Source: Alcanivorax sp. DP30
GTDB lineage: Bacteria > Pseudomonadota > Gammaproteobacteria > Pseudomonadales > Alcanivoracaceae
Direction of reading: 5' to 3'
NCBI RefSeq assembly: GCF_009882945.1
Contig: NZ_WTUY01000002.1
Span: 699,325-763,324 of the forward strand
DNA length: 64,000 nucleotides
Made by a program: the position numbers and the translations under genes. Below, piece after piece: positions 29,370 through 37,407 of this stretch (its first letter is position 1; every line of letters starts with the position of its first letter). The notes beneath the pieces are model-generated. The model did no database searches, was not told the DNA's origin, and worked only from the letters and a program-made list of their open reading frames with translations.

Positions 29370-30101
29370 CTAGCCGGTAAACATACCGCCATTCACGTGC
29401 AAAGTGGTACCGGTAACGTAGCCGCCACCGTCGCTGGCAAGCCAGGCAACTGCACTGGCAATCTCTTCCGGCTGCCCCAAACGGCCCAGCGGAATACCTG
29501 ACAGCAGAGACTCTTTCTGGGCTTCCGGCAATGCATCCGTCATGTCGGTCTGGATGAAACCCGGTGCCACGGAGTTCACCGTGATGTTACGCGAGCCCAC
29601 TTCGCGAGCCAGCGCACGGGTAAAGCCTTCCACCCCGCCCTTGGCAGCCGCATAGTTGGCTTGTCCCGCGTTACCCATGGTGCCTACCACAGAACTAATA
29701 TTGATGATCCGCCCCCAACGTGCCTTGGTCATGCCTTTCAGGCAGCCCTTGCTGACACGATAAAGGGAATTGAGATTGGTGTTGATCACATCCTCCCACT
29801 CATCATCCTTCATCCGCAGCATGATGTTGTCACGGGTGATGCCGGCATTGTTCACCAGTACCAACGGCGCACCATGCTCCTCAGCAATGCTTTTCAGCGT
29901 TTCAGCAACGGATTCCTTGTCGGTCACATTCAGCACCTTGCCGGCACCGTTAGCGCCCAGGGCTTCACCGATGGCCGCAGCGCCCTGCTCGGTAGTCGCA
30001 GTCCCTACAACAAAGAAACCGTCTTCGATCAACTTGTTGGCAATGGCGCGGCCAATGCCTCGGCTGGCGCCGGTGACCAGCGCCACTTTCTTGTCTGACA
30101 T
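29370..30101 (-). CDS. fabG: 3-oxoacyl-ACP reductase
   Basis: A 243-residue short-chain dehydrogenase that reduces 3-oxoacyl-ACP with NADPH. The cofactor motif TGASRGIG lies near residue 12, NNAGITRD near 85, and the Ser-Tyr-Lys catalytic set is in NISSVVG and YAAAKGG near 137-155. ATG 30101 is chosen because AGGAGA lies about 8 nt upstream; the frame from 30119 would include that site. It is 24 bp after fabD and probably in the same operon. Confidence 0.97.
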   Translation of the reverse strand: MSDKKVALVTGASRGIGRAIANKLIEDGFFVVGTATTEQGAAAIGEALGANGAGKVLNVTDKESVAETLKSIAEEHGAPLVLVNNAGITRDNIMLRMKDDEWEDVINTNLNSLYRVSKGCLKGMTKARWGRIINISSVVGTMGNAGQANYAAAKGGVEGFTRALAREVGSRNITVNSVAPGFIQTDMTDALPEAQKESLLSGIPLGRLGQPEEIASAVAWLASDGGGYVTGTTLHVNGGMFTG

Positions 30102-30125
30102 CCTGTTTTCTCCTGGCAAATCCGT

Positions 30126-31052
30126 TTACAGGCCCAGCGCCTTCTCGAACGCATCGCTGCTTTCCAGCGGGCTGGCTGTTATCTCGCGATCAATACGCTT
30201 GATCAATCCGCTCAACACCTTGCCCGGGCCGCACTCATACACGTTAGCAACACCCTGCTCTTTCAGCGCCTGGATGGTTTCCACCCAGCGAACCGGAGAA
30301 TACAACTGACGCACCAGCGCATCACGGATCTGTTCCGGAGCAGTTTCTGCCACCACATCCACATTGTTGATAACCGGGATTTCTGCAGCATGAAACTTGG
30401 TGGCATTGAGCGCTTCAGCCAGTTTTTCTGCAGCGGGCTTCATCAGCGCACAATGGGATGGCACGCTCACCGGCAGCGGCATGGCACGTTTGGCGCCCGC
30501 CTCTTTACAAGCCCCGATGGCGCGTTCTACCGCGTCGGCAGCACCAGCAATCACCACCTGACCCGGCGCATTAAAGTTGACTGCTTCAACCACAGAGCCC
30601 TCTGCCGCCTTGTCACAGGCCGCACGGACCTGATCATCATCCAGCCCCAGAACTGCGGCCATCTTGCCTTCGCCTTCAGCCACCGCCTGTTGCATCAGCT
30701 GACCGCGGGTACGCACCAGACGCACCGCATCACCCAGATTGATGACACCGGCGCAAGTCAGTGCGGTGTACTCGCCCAGGCTGTGACCGGCCAGAAAATG
30801 CGGACGCGGGCCACCACTCTGCTCCCACAAGCGCCACAGCGCCATCCCGGCGGTGAGCAGCAAGGGTTGGGTATTTTCGGTCTGGTTCATGCGTTCCTGA
30901 GGACCTTCCTGGCACATGGCCCAGAGATCCAGTTCCAGTGCGCCGGACGCTTCCTGGAAGGTCTGCTTGACCGCAGGGCGGTCAGCAAAATCCGCCAGCA
31001 TTCCCAGTGACTGGGAACCCTGACCGGGAAAAATAAAGGCTGTCTTGGACAT
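30126..31052 (-). CDS. fabD: Malonyl-CoA:ACP transacylase
   Basis: A 308-residue enzyme that transfers malonyl from CoA to ACP. The FPGQGSQ N-terminal motif, the nucleophilic Ser in GHSLGEYTAL near residue 92, an Arg near 117 and the His in VPSHCALM near 200 form the active site. GAGGATAAGAG stands before the ATG. It lies 82 bp downstream of plsX and 24 bp upstream of fabG. Confidence 0.97.
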   Translation of the reverse strand: MSKTAFIFPGQGSQSLGMLADFADRPAVKQTFQEASGALELDLWAMCQEGPQERMNQTENTQPLLLTAGMALWRLWEQSGGPRPHFLAGHSLGEYTALTCAGVINLGDAVRLVRTRGQLMQQAVAEGEGKMAAVLGLDDDQVRAACDKAAEGSVVEAVNFNAPGQVVIAGAADAVERAIGACKEAGAKRAMPLPVSVPSHCALMKPAAEKLAEALNATKFHAAEIPVINNVDVVAETAPEQIRDALVRQLYSPVRWVETIQALKEQGVANVYECGPGKVLSGLIKRIDREITASPLESSDAFEKALGL

Positions 31053-31134
31053 CTCTTATCCTCATTTCACGCGCCGCAGTATGCCCGGTTTACCGTGATC
31101 TGTCCGGGCAAGGCTGCAACAAAGTATTGCCAAA

Positions 31135-32163
31135 TCAGGCGTTAACGTCTGCTGTCTCTTGCGGCGCCAGCGCATCACGGATCAGGGCCGGCACATTGCG
31201 CCGCGCCTCCAGCTCTGCCACTTCCAGCGCACTGATAAAGCCCTCGATACTGGTGCCGCCGTGACTCTTCACCACAACACCTTTCAGACCCACCAGGCTG
31301 GCGCCATTATAACGATCCGGATCCATACGCTTCTTGAGGCCAGCAAGCACCGGCAAGGCCAGCAGACCGCTGAGTTTACGCAGCCAGGACTGACCAATTT
31401 CCTCACGGATCATGTTGCCAATCATCTTGGCGACACCTTCCATGGTCTTCAGGGAAACGTTGCCAACGAAGCCGTCACAAACCACCACGTCTGCCTCTCC
31501 GGCGAAAATGCCGTTACCTTCCACGAAGCCCACGTAGTTCATGTCTTCGCTGGCTCGCAACAACGCCGCCGCTTCCTTGATCTGCTCGTTGCCCTTGATG
31601 TCTTCCTCACCAATATTGAGCAGCGCCACACTAGGCTGTTTCACACCATCCACTGCGCGCACCAATGCCTGGCCCATGAGCGCAAACTGGACCAGATGAG
31701 CCGGCTCGGAGTCTACATTTGCGCCCAGATCGAGCATGTGACAGTGGCCTGTGGCCGTAGGAATCGCCGTACAGATAGCCGGACGATCCACCCCCGGCAG
31801 CGTCTTCAGTACAAAGCGACTGACCGCCATCAGAGCACCGGTGTTACCGGCACTGACTGCCGCCTGGGCCTTGCCCTCCTTGACCTGATTGATGGCCACG
31901 CGCATGGAGGAATCTTTTTTCTGGCGTAACGCCACCGCCACAGGGTCATCCATGGCCACCACTTCGGCAGCAGGCTGAATGATGATGCGATCATGCCCCT
32001 GCAGGCCATGTTGTTTGATAGCCTCGGCCAGCGCTGCAGGCTGACCAACGAGAATGATATTCAGATGATCATGGCGGGAAAGCATCCGCGCTACGGCGGG
32101 CACCGTCACGGACAAACCGTGGTCGCCCCCCATGGCGTCAACCGCCAACGTCACAACCGACAT
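31135..32163 (-). CDS. plsX: Phosphate acyltransferase PlsX
   Basis: A 342-residue peripheral membrane enzyme that makes acyl-phosphate from acyl-ACP, linking fatty-acid to phospholipid synthesis. The N-terminal LAVDAMGGDHG motif, the SAGNTGALM motif near residue 102 and DGFVGNVSLKTMEG near 228 are typical. AGGAAG precedes the ATG. Two terminators separate it from rpmF, and a TTGTCA / TAATAAT pair in the 90-bp gap is a possible promoter. Confidence 0.96.
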   Translation of the reverse strand: MSVVTLAVDAMGGDHGLSVTVPAVARMLSRHDHLNIILVGQPAALAEAIKQHGLQGHDRIIIQPAAEVVAMDDPVAVALRQKKDSSMRVAINQVKEGKAQAAVSAGNTGALMAVSRFVLKTLPGVDRPAICTAIPTATGHCHMLDLGANVDSEPAHLVQFALMGQALVRAVDGVKQPSVALLNIGEEDIKGNEQIKEAAALLRASEDMNYVGFVEGNGIFAGEADVVVCDGFVGNVSLKTMEGVAKMIGNMIREEIGQSWLRKLSGLLALPVLAGLKKRMDPDRYNGASLVGLKGVVVKSHGGTSIEGFISALEVAELEARRNVPALIRDALAPQETADVNA

Positions 32164-32224
32164 GGGCTGCTTCCTATATATGCGATTATTAGATTTGAGG
32201 CCGACATTCTGACAAAAAACGCGC

Positions 32225-32241
32225 AGGGAAACAGGTTCCCT
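32225..32241. promoter_or_regulatory. 17-bp palindrome upstream of plsX (possible operator)
   Basis: AGGGAA and TTCCCT are perfect 6-bp arms around a 5-bp centre, in the gap between the rpmF terminators and the plsX start. It lies just upstream of the likely plsX promoter. No regulator is identified. Confidence 0.35.
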
Positions 32242-32253
32242 TGTATCCGCTTA

Positions 32254-32278
32254 CAAAAAATCCTCCCGGAGGAGGATT
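32254..32278 (-). terminator. Second terminator after rpmF
   Basis: On the minus strand AATCCTCC pairs with GGAGGATT around a 4-nt loop, followed directly by a TTTTTT run. Confidence 0.75.
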
Positions 32279-32297
32279 CAAGTGGCCCATACAGACC

Positions 32298-32325
32298 AAA
32301 ACAAAACGGGAGCCTTGGCTCCCGT
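32298..32325 (-). terminator. First terminator after rpmF
   Basis: On the minus strand ACGGGAGCC pairs with GGCTCCCGT (8-9 bp stem, tiny loop), followed by TTTGTTTT, 13 bp beyond the rpmF stop codon. Confidence 0.8.
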
Positions 32326-32337
32326 TGTTTGAAGATT

Positions 32338-32529
32338 TTACTCTTCGTCGTCAGTCTCAGCCTGACGAATCACCTGACGGCCACGGTACATGCCATCCGG
32401 AGAAATGTGGTGACGACGGTGCACTTCACCAGTGTTGGTGTCCTCAGTCAGCGCAGCAGAAGTCAGCGCATCGTGGGAACGGCGCATGCCGCGCTTGGAA
32501 CGGGTTTTACGGTTCTTTTGAACAGCCAT
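32338..32529 (-). CDS. rpmF: 50S ribosomal protein L32
   Basis: A 63-residue L32 with the standard start [20 protein letters not shown] and a basic body. The four zinc-binding Cys found in some L32 proteins are absent, so this is the C-minus form. It lies 33 bp after yceD, and the yceD-rpmF pair is a conserved ribosome/fatty-acid operon head. Two terminators follow it. Confidence 0.97.
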   Translation of the reverse strand: MAVQKNRKTRSKRGMRRSHDALTSAALTEDTNTGEVHRRHHISPDGMYRGRQVIRQAETDDEE

Positions 32530-32562
32530 TTCGAGCTCCTCGGGCGTTAAATCAGCCTGAAT

Positions 32563-33078
32563 TTACTTGCCTTGACCCTTTAACTGGGCCAGCACGGCAA
32601 AAGGATTATCCGCGTTTTCGTGTTTCTCAGGTTCACCGCTGTCATGCGGTAAAGCTGTCGGGCAAGGGTCATGCAGTGCCACCAACGGCATGGCCAGCAA
32701 GAGCTCCTCTTCGAGCAGATCAGTGAGAACCATGGGGTCATCGCCAATCAGCCAGGGGTCCAGTCGCTCCGGCAGCGCCTTGGCCTGATCCTCATTCCAC
32801 ACCAGTGCCACATCGATCATGGCCTTGACGTCATAAGTCACCGGCTCCAGGCAGCGCTGACATGGCAGCACCAGTTTCGTGCTGACCTCGCCCTCAATAC
32901 GCCGATGCCCCTCTTCGTCACGGCCGAACGCCAGCGATATCACTACCGGCTGGTCCAGACTGTCCTTGTAATCCTGCAGGCGAGGCAGGTCGCGGACAGT
33001 GAGCTGGCCTTCAACGACGCGACCCTGATCCGCGTATTTACGGGGGTCGAGGAACTGTGGCAGTTGCCCTGAAAACAT
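32563..33078 (-). CDS. yceD: YceD / DUF177 protein (23S rRNA accumulation)
   Basis: A 171-residue DUF177 family member; E. coli YceD is required for normal 23S rRNA levels. The CQRCLEPV motif near residue 95 and the acidic ED(L)LLAMPLVALHD region near 130-145 are family hallmarks. The start aligns with family N-termini (LDPRKYAD-type beginning). No ribosome-binding site is visible, and a strong promoter ends only about 10 bp upstream, which suggests a leaderless message. It heads the rpmF-plsX-fab gene run. Confidence 0.93.
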   Translation of the reverse strand: MFSGQLPQFLDPRKYADQGRVVEGQLTVRDLPRLQDYKDSLDQPVVISLAFGRDEEGHRRIEGEVSTKLVLPCQRCLEPVTYDVKAMIDVALVWNEDQAKALPERLDPWLIGDDPMVLTDLLEEELLLAMPLVALHDPCPTALPHDSGEPEKHENADNPFAVLAQLKGQGK

Positions 33079-33087
33079 AAGCGCGCA

Positions 33088-33116
33088 ATTCTAGGGCTGA
33101 GAGGCCCATCTGTCAA
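33088..33116 (-). promoter_or_regulatory. Strong sigma-70 promoter immediately before yceD
   Basis: On the minus strand TTGACA, a 17-nt spacer and TAGAAT match the consensus at 11 of 12 positions with ideal spacing. The start point would be near 33081, about 3 nt before the yceD ATG. Confidence 0.75.
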
Positions 33117-33299
33117 AGTTAATGTAAGGCGCTAACCACTTGAACCGTAAAGATTTTTTCCAAAACGCGAAAAACTCTTTACCTTTACTGAGTGTTTTTT
33201 GCCCGGCGGCGGGCATTTTACCCTAAATCCGGGCCAACAAACCTTCTTCCGGCAATATAAAATCACTACACTCTGCCCGCTCACAGCGGAGATCGAACC

Positions 33300-33890
33300 A
33301 TGACCCACACCCCTGCCCTGCTACTTGCCTCTTCATCCCCGTTTCGGCGGGAACTGCTGGGTAAACTGAAGCTGGATTTCAGCCACCAGAGTCCGGACAT
33401 CGACGAAACCCGGCATGAGGGCGAATCCGCCACCGAGCTGGTCAGCCGGCTGGCCAGGGAAAAAGCCGCCGCCTTGGCTGACGCCCACCCTGATACCCTG
33501 ATCATCGGTTCCGACCAGGTGGCGGTACTCGGTGACAAGGTGCTGGGCAAACCGGGCACTCGGGAAAACGCCATCGAACAGCTGAGCGCCGCCAGCGGAC
33601 AGCGAGTCACCTTCCTGACAGGCCTGTGCCTGCTGAACACCTCCACCGGCCGCACCCAAACCGCCTGCGAACCCTTCAATGTGCAATTCCGCACTCTCAA
33701 GCCCGCCCAGATTGAACGCTACGTGGATCTGGAACAGCCGCTCAACTGCGCCGGCAGCTTCAAGTCTGAAGGCTTGGGGATTGTCCTTTTCAAGGCGCTG
33801 GAAGGTCGCGATCCGAACAGTCTGATCGGACTACCGCTGATCACTCTGACCGAGTTTCTGGCGGCGGAAGGCGTTCAGCTGCCGCTATAG
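33300..33890 (+). CDS. maf: Maf/YceF-type nucleoside triphosphate pyrophosphatase
   Basis: A 196-residue Maf-like house-cleaning pyrophosphatase, probably the YceF subfamily that hydrolyses 7-methyl-GTP. The LLASSSPFRRELL N-terminal motif, ESATELVSRLAREKA, SDQVAVLGDKVLGKPG near residue 62-77 and the catalytic-site CAGSFKSEGLG near 145 are present. It is divergent from yceD, as in Pseudomonas and E. coli. The stop codon opens straight into a 7-bp tandem repeat. Confidence 0.94.
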   Translation: MTHTPALLLASSSPFRRELLGKLKLDFSHQSPDIDETRHEGESATELVSRLAREKAAALADAHPDTLIIGSDQVAVLGDKVLGKPGTRENAIEQLSAASGQRVTFLTGLCLLNTSTGRTQTACEPFNVQFRTLKPAQIERYVDLEQPLNCAGSFKSEGLGIVLFKALEGRDPNSLIGLPLITLTEFLAAEGVQLPL

Positions 33891-33940
33891 CTACGAGCTA
33901 CGAGCTACGAGCTACGAGCTACGAGCTACGAGCTACGAGC
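33890..33940. repeat. (GCTACGA)7 microsatellite
   Basis: Seven perfect copies of GCTACGA plus a partial copy begin at the last base of the maf stop codon and end before TTTCAG. The unit gives the word CGAGCTACGAG, similar in style to the inverted repeat at 62687. Confidence 0.95.
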
Positions 33941-33980
33941 TTTCAGAATGATGATCCAAGCAGACTAAAGCGCAATCCTT

Positions 33981-34018
33981 AAAAGCAAAAAACCCGGCGC
34001 CGCCGGGTTTTTGCTTTT
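33981..34018. terminator. Bidirectional terminator between maf and sppA
   Basis: AAAAGCAAAAAACCCGGCG pairs with CGCCGGGTTTTTGCTTTT. The GC core is flanked by A tracts and T tracts, giving a U run on either strand for the convergent genes. Confidence 0.88.
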
Positions 34019-34052
34019 CCTTGTAGCTGGAAGCTCGTCGCTCACAGCTGCT

Positions 34053-35033
34053 TTACCGAATACTCGGCACCGCCGCGTCCAACCCGATCTGGCTGGCAAT
34101 ACCCGCGCCGATTGATACCCCGAACTTGCGCAGAAGCTCCTCCATGGGAGAACGGCTGGCGCTGTAATTCACCAGCTCATCCAGGCCCACCACATCACGC
34201 GCAACGTCGCCCGGGCTCTTCAGGCCATCGATCAACCCCATGGCCTCCGCTCGCTCGCCCGTCCAGAACAGGCCGGAGAAGATTTCCGGGTTCTCGGCTT
34301 CCTTGAGGCGATCTCCGCGACCGTTGCGTACCGCAGTGATGAACTGCTGATGAATCTCGTTGAGCATGGTTTCCATGTGCTTGCGATCCGAGGGGCGGAT
34401 CGGTGAGAACGGATCCATGATGGCCTTGTTGTCGCCGGCCGTGAGCACACGGCGCTCCACTCCCAGCTTGTCCGCGGCCTCTTCCAGCCCGAAACCAGCC
34501 ATGATGACACCGATAGAACCCACGATGCTGGCCGGATCGGCATAGATTTCATCCGCTGCAGAAGCGATATAGTAAGCACCGGACGCGCCCACATCGGTAA
34601 TCGCCGCATACAGTTTCTTGTCCGGATATTCGGCGCGCAGTCGCTTGATCGAGTTGTAGACCTGATTGGACTGCACCGGTGAACCACCGGGACTGTTGAT
34701 CTTGAGCAACACGGCCTTGCTGTTTTCGGCCTCAAACGCGCGGGTCAGCCCGGTGACGATAAGATCCGCACTGGCATCCTGATCCGGCGCAATCACCCCG
34801 TTCACCGTGACCACCGCCACATGGTCCTCCACAGAGGAAAGACCGGTGGAAGAACCACGCCCAGACAACATCATGCTAAGCAAGGCAAACAGATAGACAA
34901 ACGTGAGGATCTTGAAAAATATACCCCAGCGTCGTGACTTGCGGTGTTCTTCCTGGGCCTGGCCCAGCAGCTTCTCAATGAGTTTCCACTCTTTCTCATC
35001 AGCGGGACGCTGCGAGGAACTCTGGTTTTCCAT
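34053..35033 (-). CDS. sppA: Signal peptide peptidase SppA (S49)
   Basis: A 326-residue S49 membrane protease of the short SppA form. It has one N-terminal transmembrane helix at about residues 40-58 and a serine-protease domain. The nucleophilic Ser is in DVGASGAYYIA near residue 155, and the general base Lys is expected near DNKAIMDPFSP around 205. It degrades cleaved signal peptides in the inner membrane. The start codon directly follows the stop of the HAD phosphatase frame, and the order rluC-phosphatase-sppA matches Pseudomonas. Confidence 0.92.
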   Translation of the reverse strand: MENQSSSQRPADEKEWKLIEKLLGQAQEEHRKSRRWGIFFKILTFVYLFALLSMMLSGRGSSTGLSSVEDHVAVVTVNGVIAPDQDASADLIVTGLTRAFEAENSKAVLLKINSPGGSPVQSNQVYNSIKRLRAEYPDKKLYAAITDVGASGAYYIASAADEIYADPASIVGSIGVIMAGFGLEEAADKLGVERRVLTAGDNKAIMDPFSPIRPSDRKHMETMLNEIHQQFITAVRNGRGDRLKEAENPEIFSGLFWTGERAEAMGLIDGLKSPGDVARDVVGLDELVNYSASRSPMEELLRKFGVSIGAGIASQIGLDAAVPSIR

Positions 35034-35705
35034 TTACTGGCTCTCCATGGACAATTCATCCGCTCCCAAAAGCGGCAGCAAGTCGTTCAATCTATCAATC
35101 ACTGCCAAGGGTTCACAAGGCAGAAGCCGATCGACGGGGTGCGCACCATAGCTGACTGCCACCCGATCAACACCGGCATTACGCGCCATATCCAGGTCAA
35201 AGGTGGTGTCACCGACCACCACTGCACGCTCTGCAGGCACGGCCATTTCTTCCAGCAGTTCAAGCACCATGTGCGGCTCAGGTTTGGAGCGGCTCTCGTC
35301 AGCACAGCGTGAGGCATGAAAGTAGCGATCCAGACCGGTATTACCCCATACCCGCTGCAAACCCTTGCGACTTTTTCCGGTGGCCACCGCCAGCCTGAAC
35401 CCCCGCTCGCGCAACGTAGTCAGTAACGATTCGGCCCCGGGGTACAAGGCGCTGGGGGTACTTTCTGCGGCGATAAAATGAAACGCATATCGCTCACGCA
35501 TGCGTTCGATATCATGACCACCCAACACCGGATACAGCGTCGCAATGGCCTCCGGCAAACCCAGCCCAATGATGTCCCGCACCGTCTGATCTGGAAGTGA
35601 AGGCAACCCCAGGTCCGTTGCAGCCAGATGCATGCAGCTGACAATACGGCCAGTAGAGTCCATTACCGTGCCATCCCAGTCAAAAATCACCAGGTCATAG
35701 TTCAT
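35034..35705 (-). CDS. HAD-family phosphatase (phosphoglycolate phosphatase-like)
   Basis: A 223-residue HAD hydrolase of the Gph / beta-phosphoglucomutase class. Motif I is FDWDGTVMDS near residue 8, motif II the Thr in AVATGKS near 115, motif III the Lys in RSKPEPHM near 145 and motif IV GDTTFDLDMA near 170. The start used is ATG 35705, 5 bp after the rluC stop codon; the frame opens earlier at 35762 inside rluC. The substrate could be phosphoglycolate or another small phosphate ester. Confidence 0.88.
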   Translation of the reverse strand: MNYDLVIFDWDGTVMDSTGRIVSCMHLAATDLGLPSLPDQTVRDIIGLGLPEAIATLYPVLGGHDIERMRERYAFHFIAAESTPSALYPGAESLLTTLRERGFRLAVATGKSRKGLQRVWGNTGLDRYFHASRCADESRSKPEPHMVLELLEEMAVPAERAVVVGDTTFDLDMARNAGVDRVAVSYGAHPVDRLLPCEPLAVIDRLNDLLPLLGADELSMESQ

Positions 35706-35709
35706 GGGG

Positions 35710-36666
35710 TCAGGCCTTCTTCTTGCGCAGTGCGGCCAGGATGACGTCAAAGTCCTCATCAAGAGGGGCAGTTACCGCGATTTTCTTGCCGGTGTCCGGA
35801 TAAGGGAAGCTCAGGCTACGGGCATGAAGACACAGACGCCGGCGGCCAATCTGCTCAAGCAAGGCGGCCCCTTTGGCTGTACCGTATTTGTCATCGCCAA
35901 GCAGCGGAAAGCCGCCAAACTGGCTATGCACCCGAATCTGGTGAGTACGGCCGGTTTCCAGCAATGCTTCAACCAGCTGCGCCTCCTGCAGGCGCTCGAT
36001 CATGCGGAAATGGGTAACCGAGGCTTTCCCCTCCCGGGAAACCCGCACCACCCGCTCATTCCCGTTCTGCATCTTCAGAAGCGGTGCATCCAGGGTGCGC
36101 TCATTGCCCTTGAACCCCTGACAGATGAGCCAGTAACGCTTCTCAACCTTGCCGCTCTGCATCAGCTTCTGCAGTTTGCGCAGAAAGGAACGGCGACGGG
36201 CGACCATGATCAGGCCACTGGTATCCCGGTCCAGGCGATGCACCAGCTCCAGCTCACGCTCCTGGGGGTAGATCACCCTCAGCGCCTCAATCAGCCCGAG
36301 ACTGACCCCGCTACCGCCGTGCACTGCAAGACCAGCAGGCTTGTTGAAGATATAAAGGTTGTCATCCTCATACACACAGGCACGGGCAAGGCGCTCGGTA
36401 AGACCATCACTGACCTTGGGAGGCGCATCGGACTCACTGGTGCGAATGGGAGGAACCCTGACCACATCCCCGGCTGACAACCGGGTTGTCTGCTTGGCGC
36501 GCCCCTTGTTCACCCGTACCTCTCCGGATCGGATGATCCGGTAGATACGCGACTTGGGCACCCCTTTGAGATGGGTAAACAGGAAATTATCAAGGCGCTG
36601 ACCCTGCCGCCCTTCGTCAATGGTGACGAAGCTGACACGGTCCGCCGCTGGGGCATCATTTGGCAT
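35710..36666 (-). CDS. rluC: 23S rRNA pseudouridine(955/2504/2580) synthase
   Basis: A 318-residue RluA-family pseudouridine synthase. An N-terminal S4 RNA-binding domain lies at about 20-80, and the catalytic domain has the nucleophilic Asp in LVHRLDRDTSGLI near residue 145. Length and the divergent position opposite rne identify it as RluC rather than RluD or RluA. Confidence 0.94.
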   Translation of the reverse strand: MPNDAPAADRVSFVTIDEGRQGQRLDNFLFTHLKGVPKSRIYRIIRSGEVRVNKGRAKQTTRLSAGDVVRVPPIRTSESDAPPKVSDGLTERLARACVYEDDNLYIFNKPAGLAVHGGSGVSLGLIEALRVIYPQERELELVHRLDRDTSGLIMVARRRSFLRKLQKLMQSGKVEKRYWLICQGFKGNERTLDAPLLKMQNGNERVVRVSREGKASVTHFRMIERLQEAQLVEALLETGRTHQIRVHSQFGGFPLLGDDKYGTAKGAALLEQIGRRRLCLHARSLSFPYPDTGKKIAVTAPLDEDFDVILAALRKKKA

Positions 36667-37407
36667 GCGGCGATTCTATAGAAACCGGTGAAAAGTGAAT
36701 AGCCAACAATCCATGACCTGATCTGCGCGGGGCTTGCCGGCCAAGCCATCCAAGAGCATAAATAGCATCAGACTTATGTTTTTTGGTTATCAGGCATCTT
36801 CAAACCACTGTTAACTGCCTTTATCTATCTGATTGATCACACAAGCCTTTTGTTGCTATAGTCAAGCGTCGACCTGAATTAAGGCAACGGCGACGCGCAG
36901 CGAACATTCGCCGTGTGGCCCGCTCCGGCACAGCCGAGAACGACATGGGCCCCGCCTCATCAAGGTCTGACAGATAGCGTTACCGCCTGCCCCTCTCCCC
37001 ACAAGGGCAAGAGCCAGGCAACAACGCTGCAGCGCAATCCATTTAAACAGCGTCCATGTATGGACCCTGAACATTAACATTGGTGGCCTGCAGCGCCGGT
37101 CGAATGACCTGGAAAACAGACAGACAAGAGTTTACATATTGTTGTGCAGCCCTGGAGCGAACACAGTCTCCCACCGCCACAGCAATCGCGTGAAGTATTA
37201 CCCGCTGGCCACATTGCCAGCCACAATTACGCACTAAACATTGCAAACAACTCGGAGAGACGCTCACTCAGGCACTGAATCACCCAGGAAAGCGAAACCC
37301 ACGTACTGCGTGCGCCCTGGCCGTGAGAGGCCTGAAGCCCTCCCCCTGGTCTGCTACCGGTTGTAACCCGGCCCTGCCCAGTGCCACCACTAACGTGTGG
37401 TAGCACC
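36667..37407 (+). promoter_or_regulatory. Divergent rluC/rne region: rne promoter and long leader
   Basis: No gene is credible in these 741 bp. TTGATC at 36833, an 18-nt spacer and TATAGT at 36857 form a candidate rne promoter, giving a leader of about 540 nt. The leader contains several inverted segments, for example CGGCGA...TCGCCG around 36889-36914, and a 9-of-10-bp hairpin at 37381-37406 that ends 1 nt before the rne ATG. E. coli rne also has a long autoregulatory leader bound by RNase E. Confidence 0.6.
37381..37406 (+). ncRNA. Hairpin abutting the rne start codon
   Basis: GTGCCACCAC pairs with GTGGTAGCAC (9 of 10 bp) around TAACGT. The stem occupies the whole ribosome-binding region upstream of the rne ATG at 37408, and no other ribosome site is visible. 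Confidence 0.55.

Noticed and set aside
36667-37407. Small frames (68-79 codons) in the rne leader
   Set aside because: No ribosome sites and composition unlike coding sequence; the interval fits an untranslated leader.
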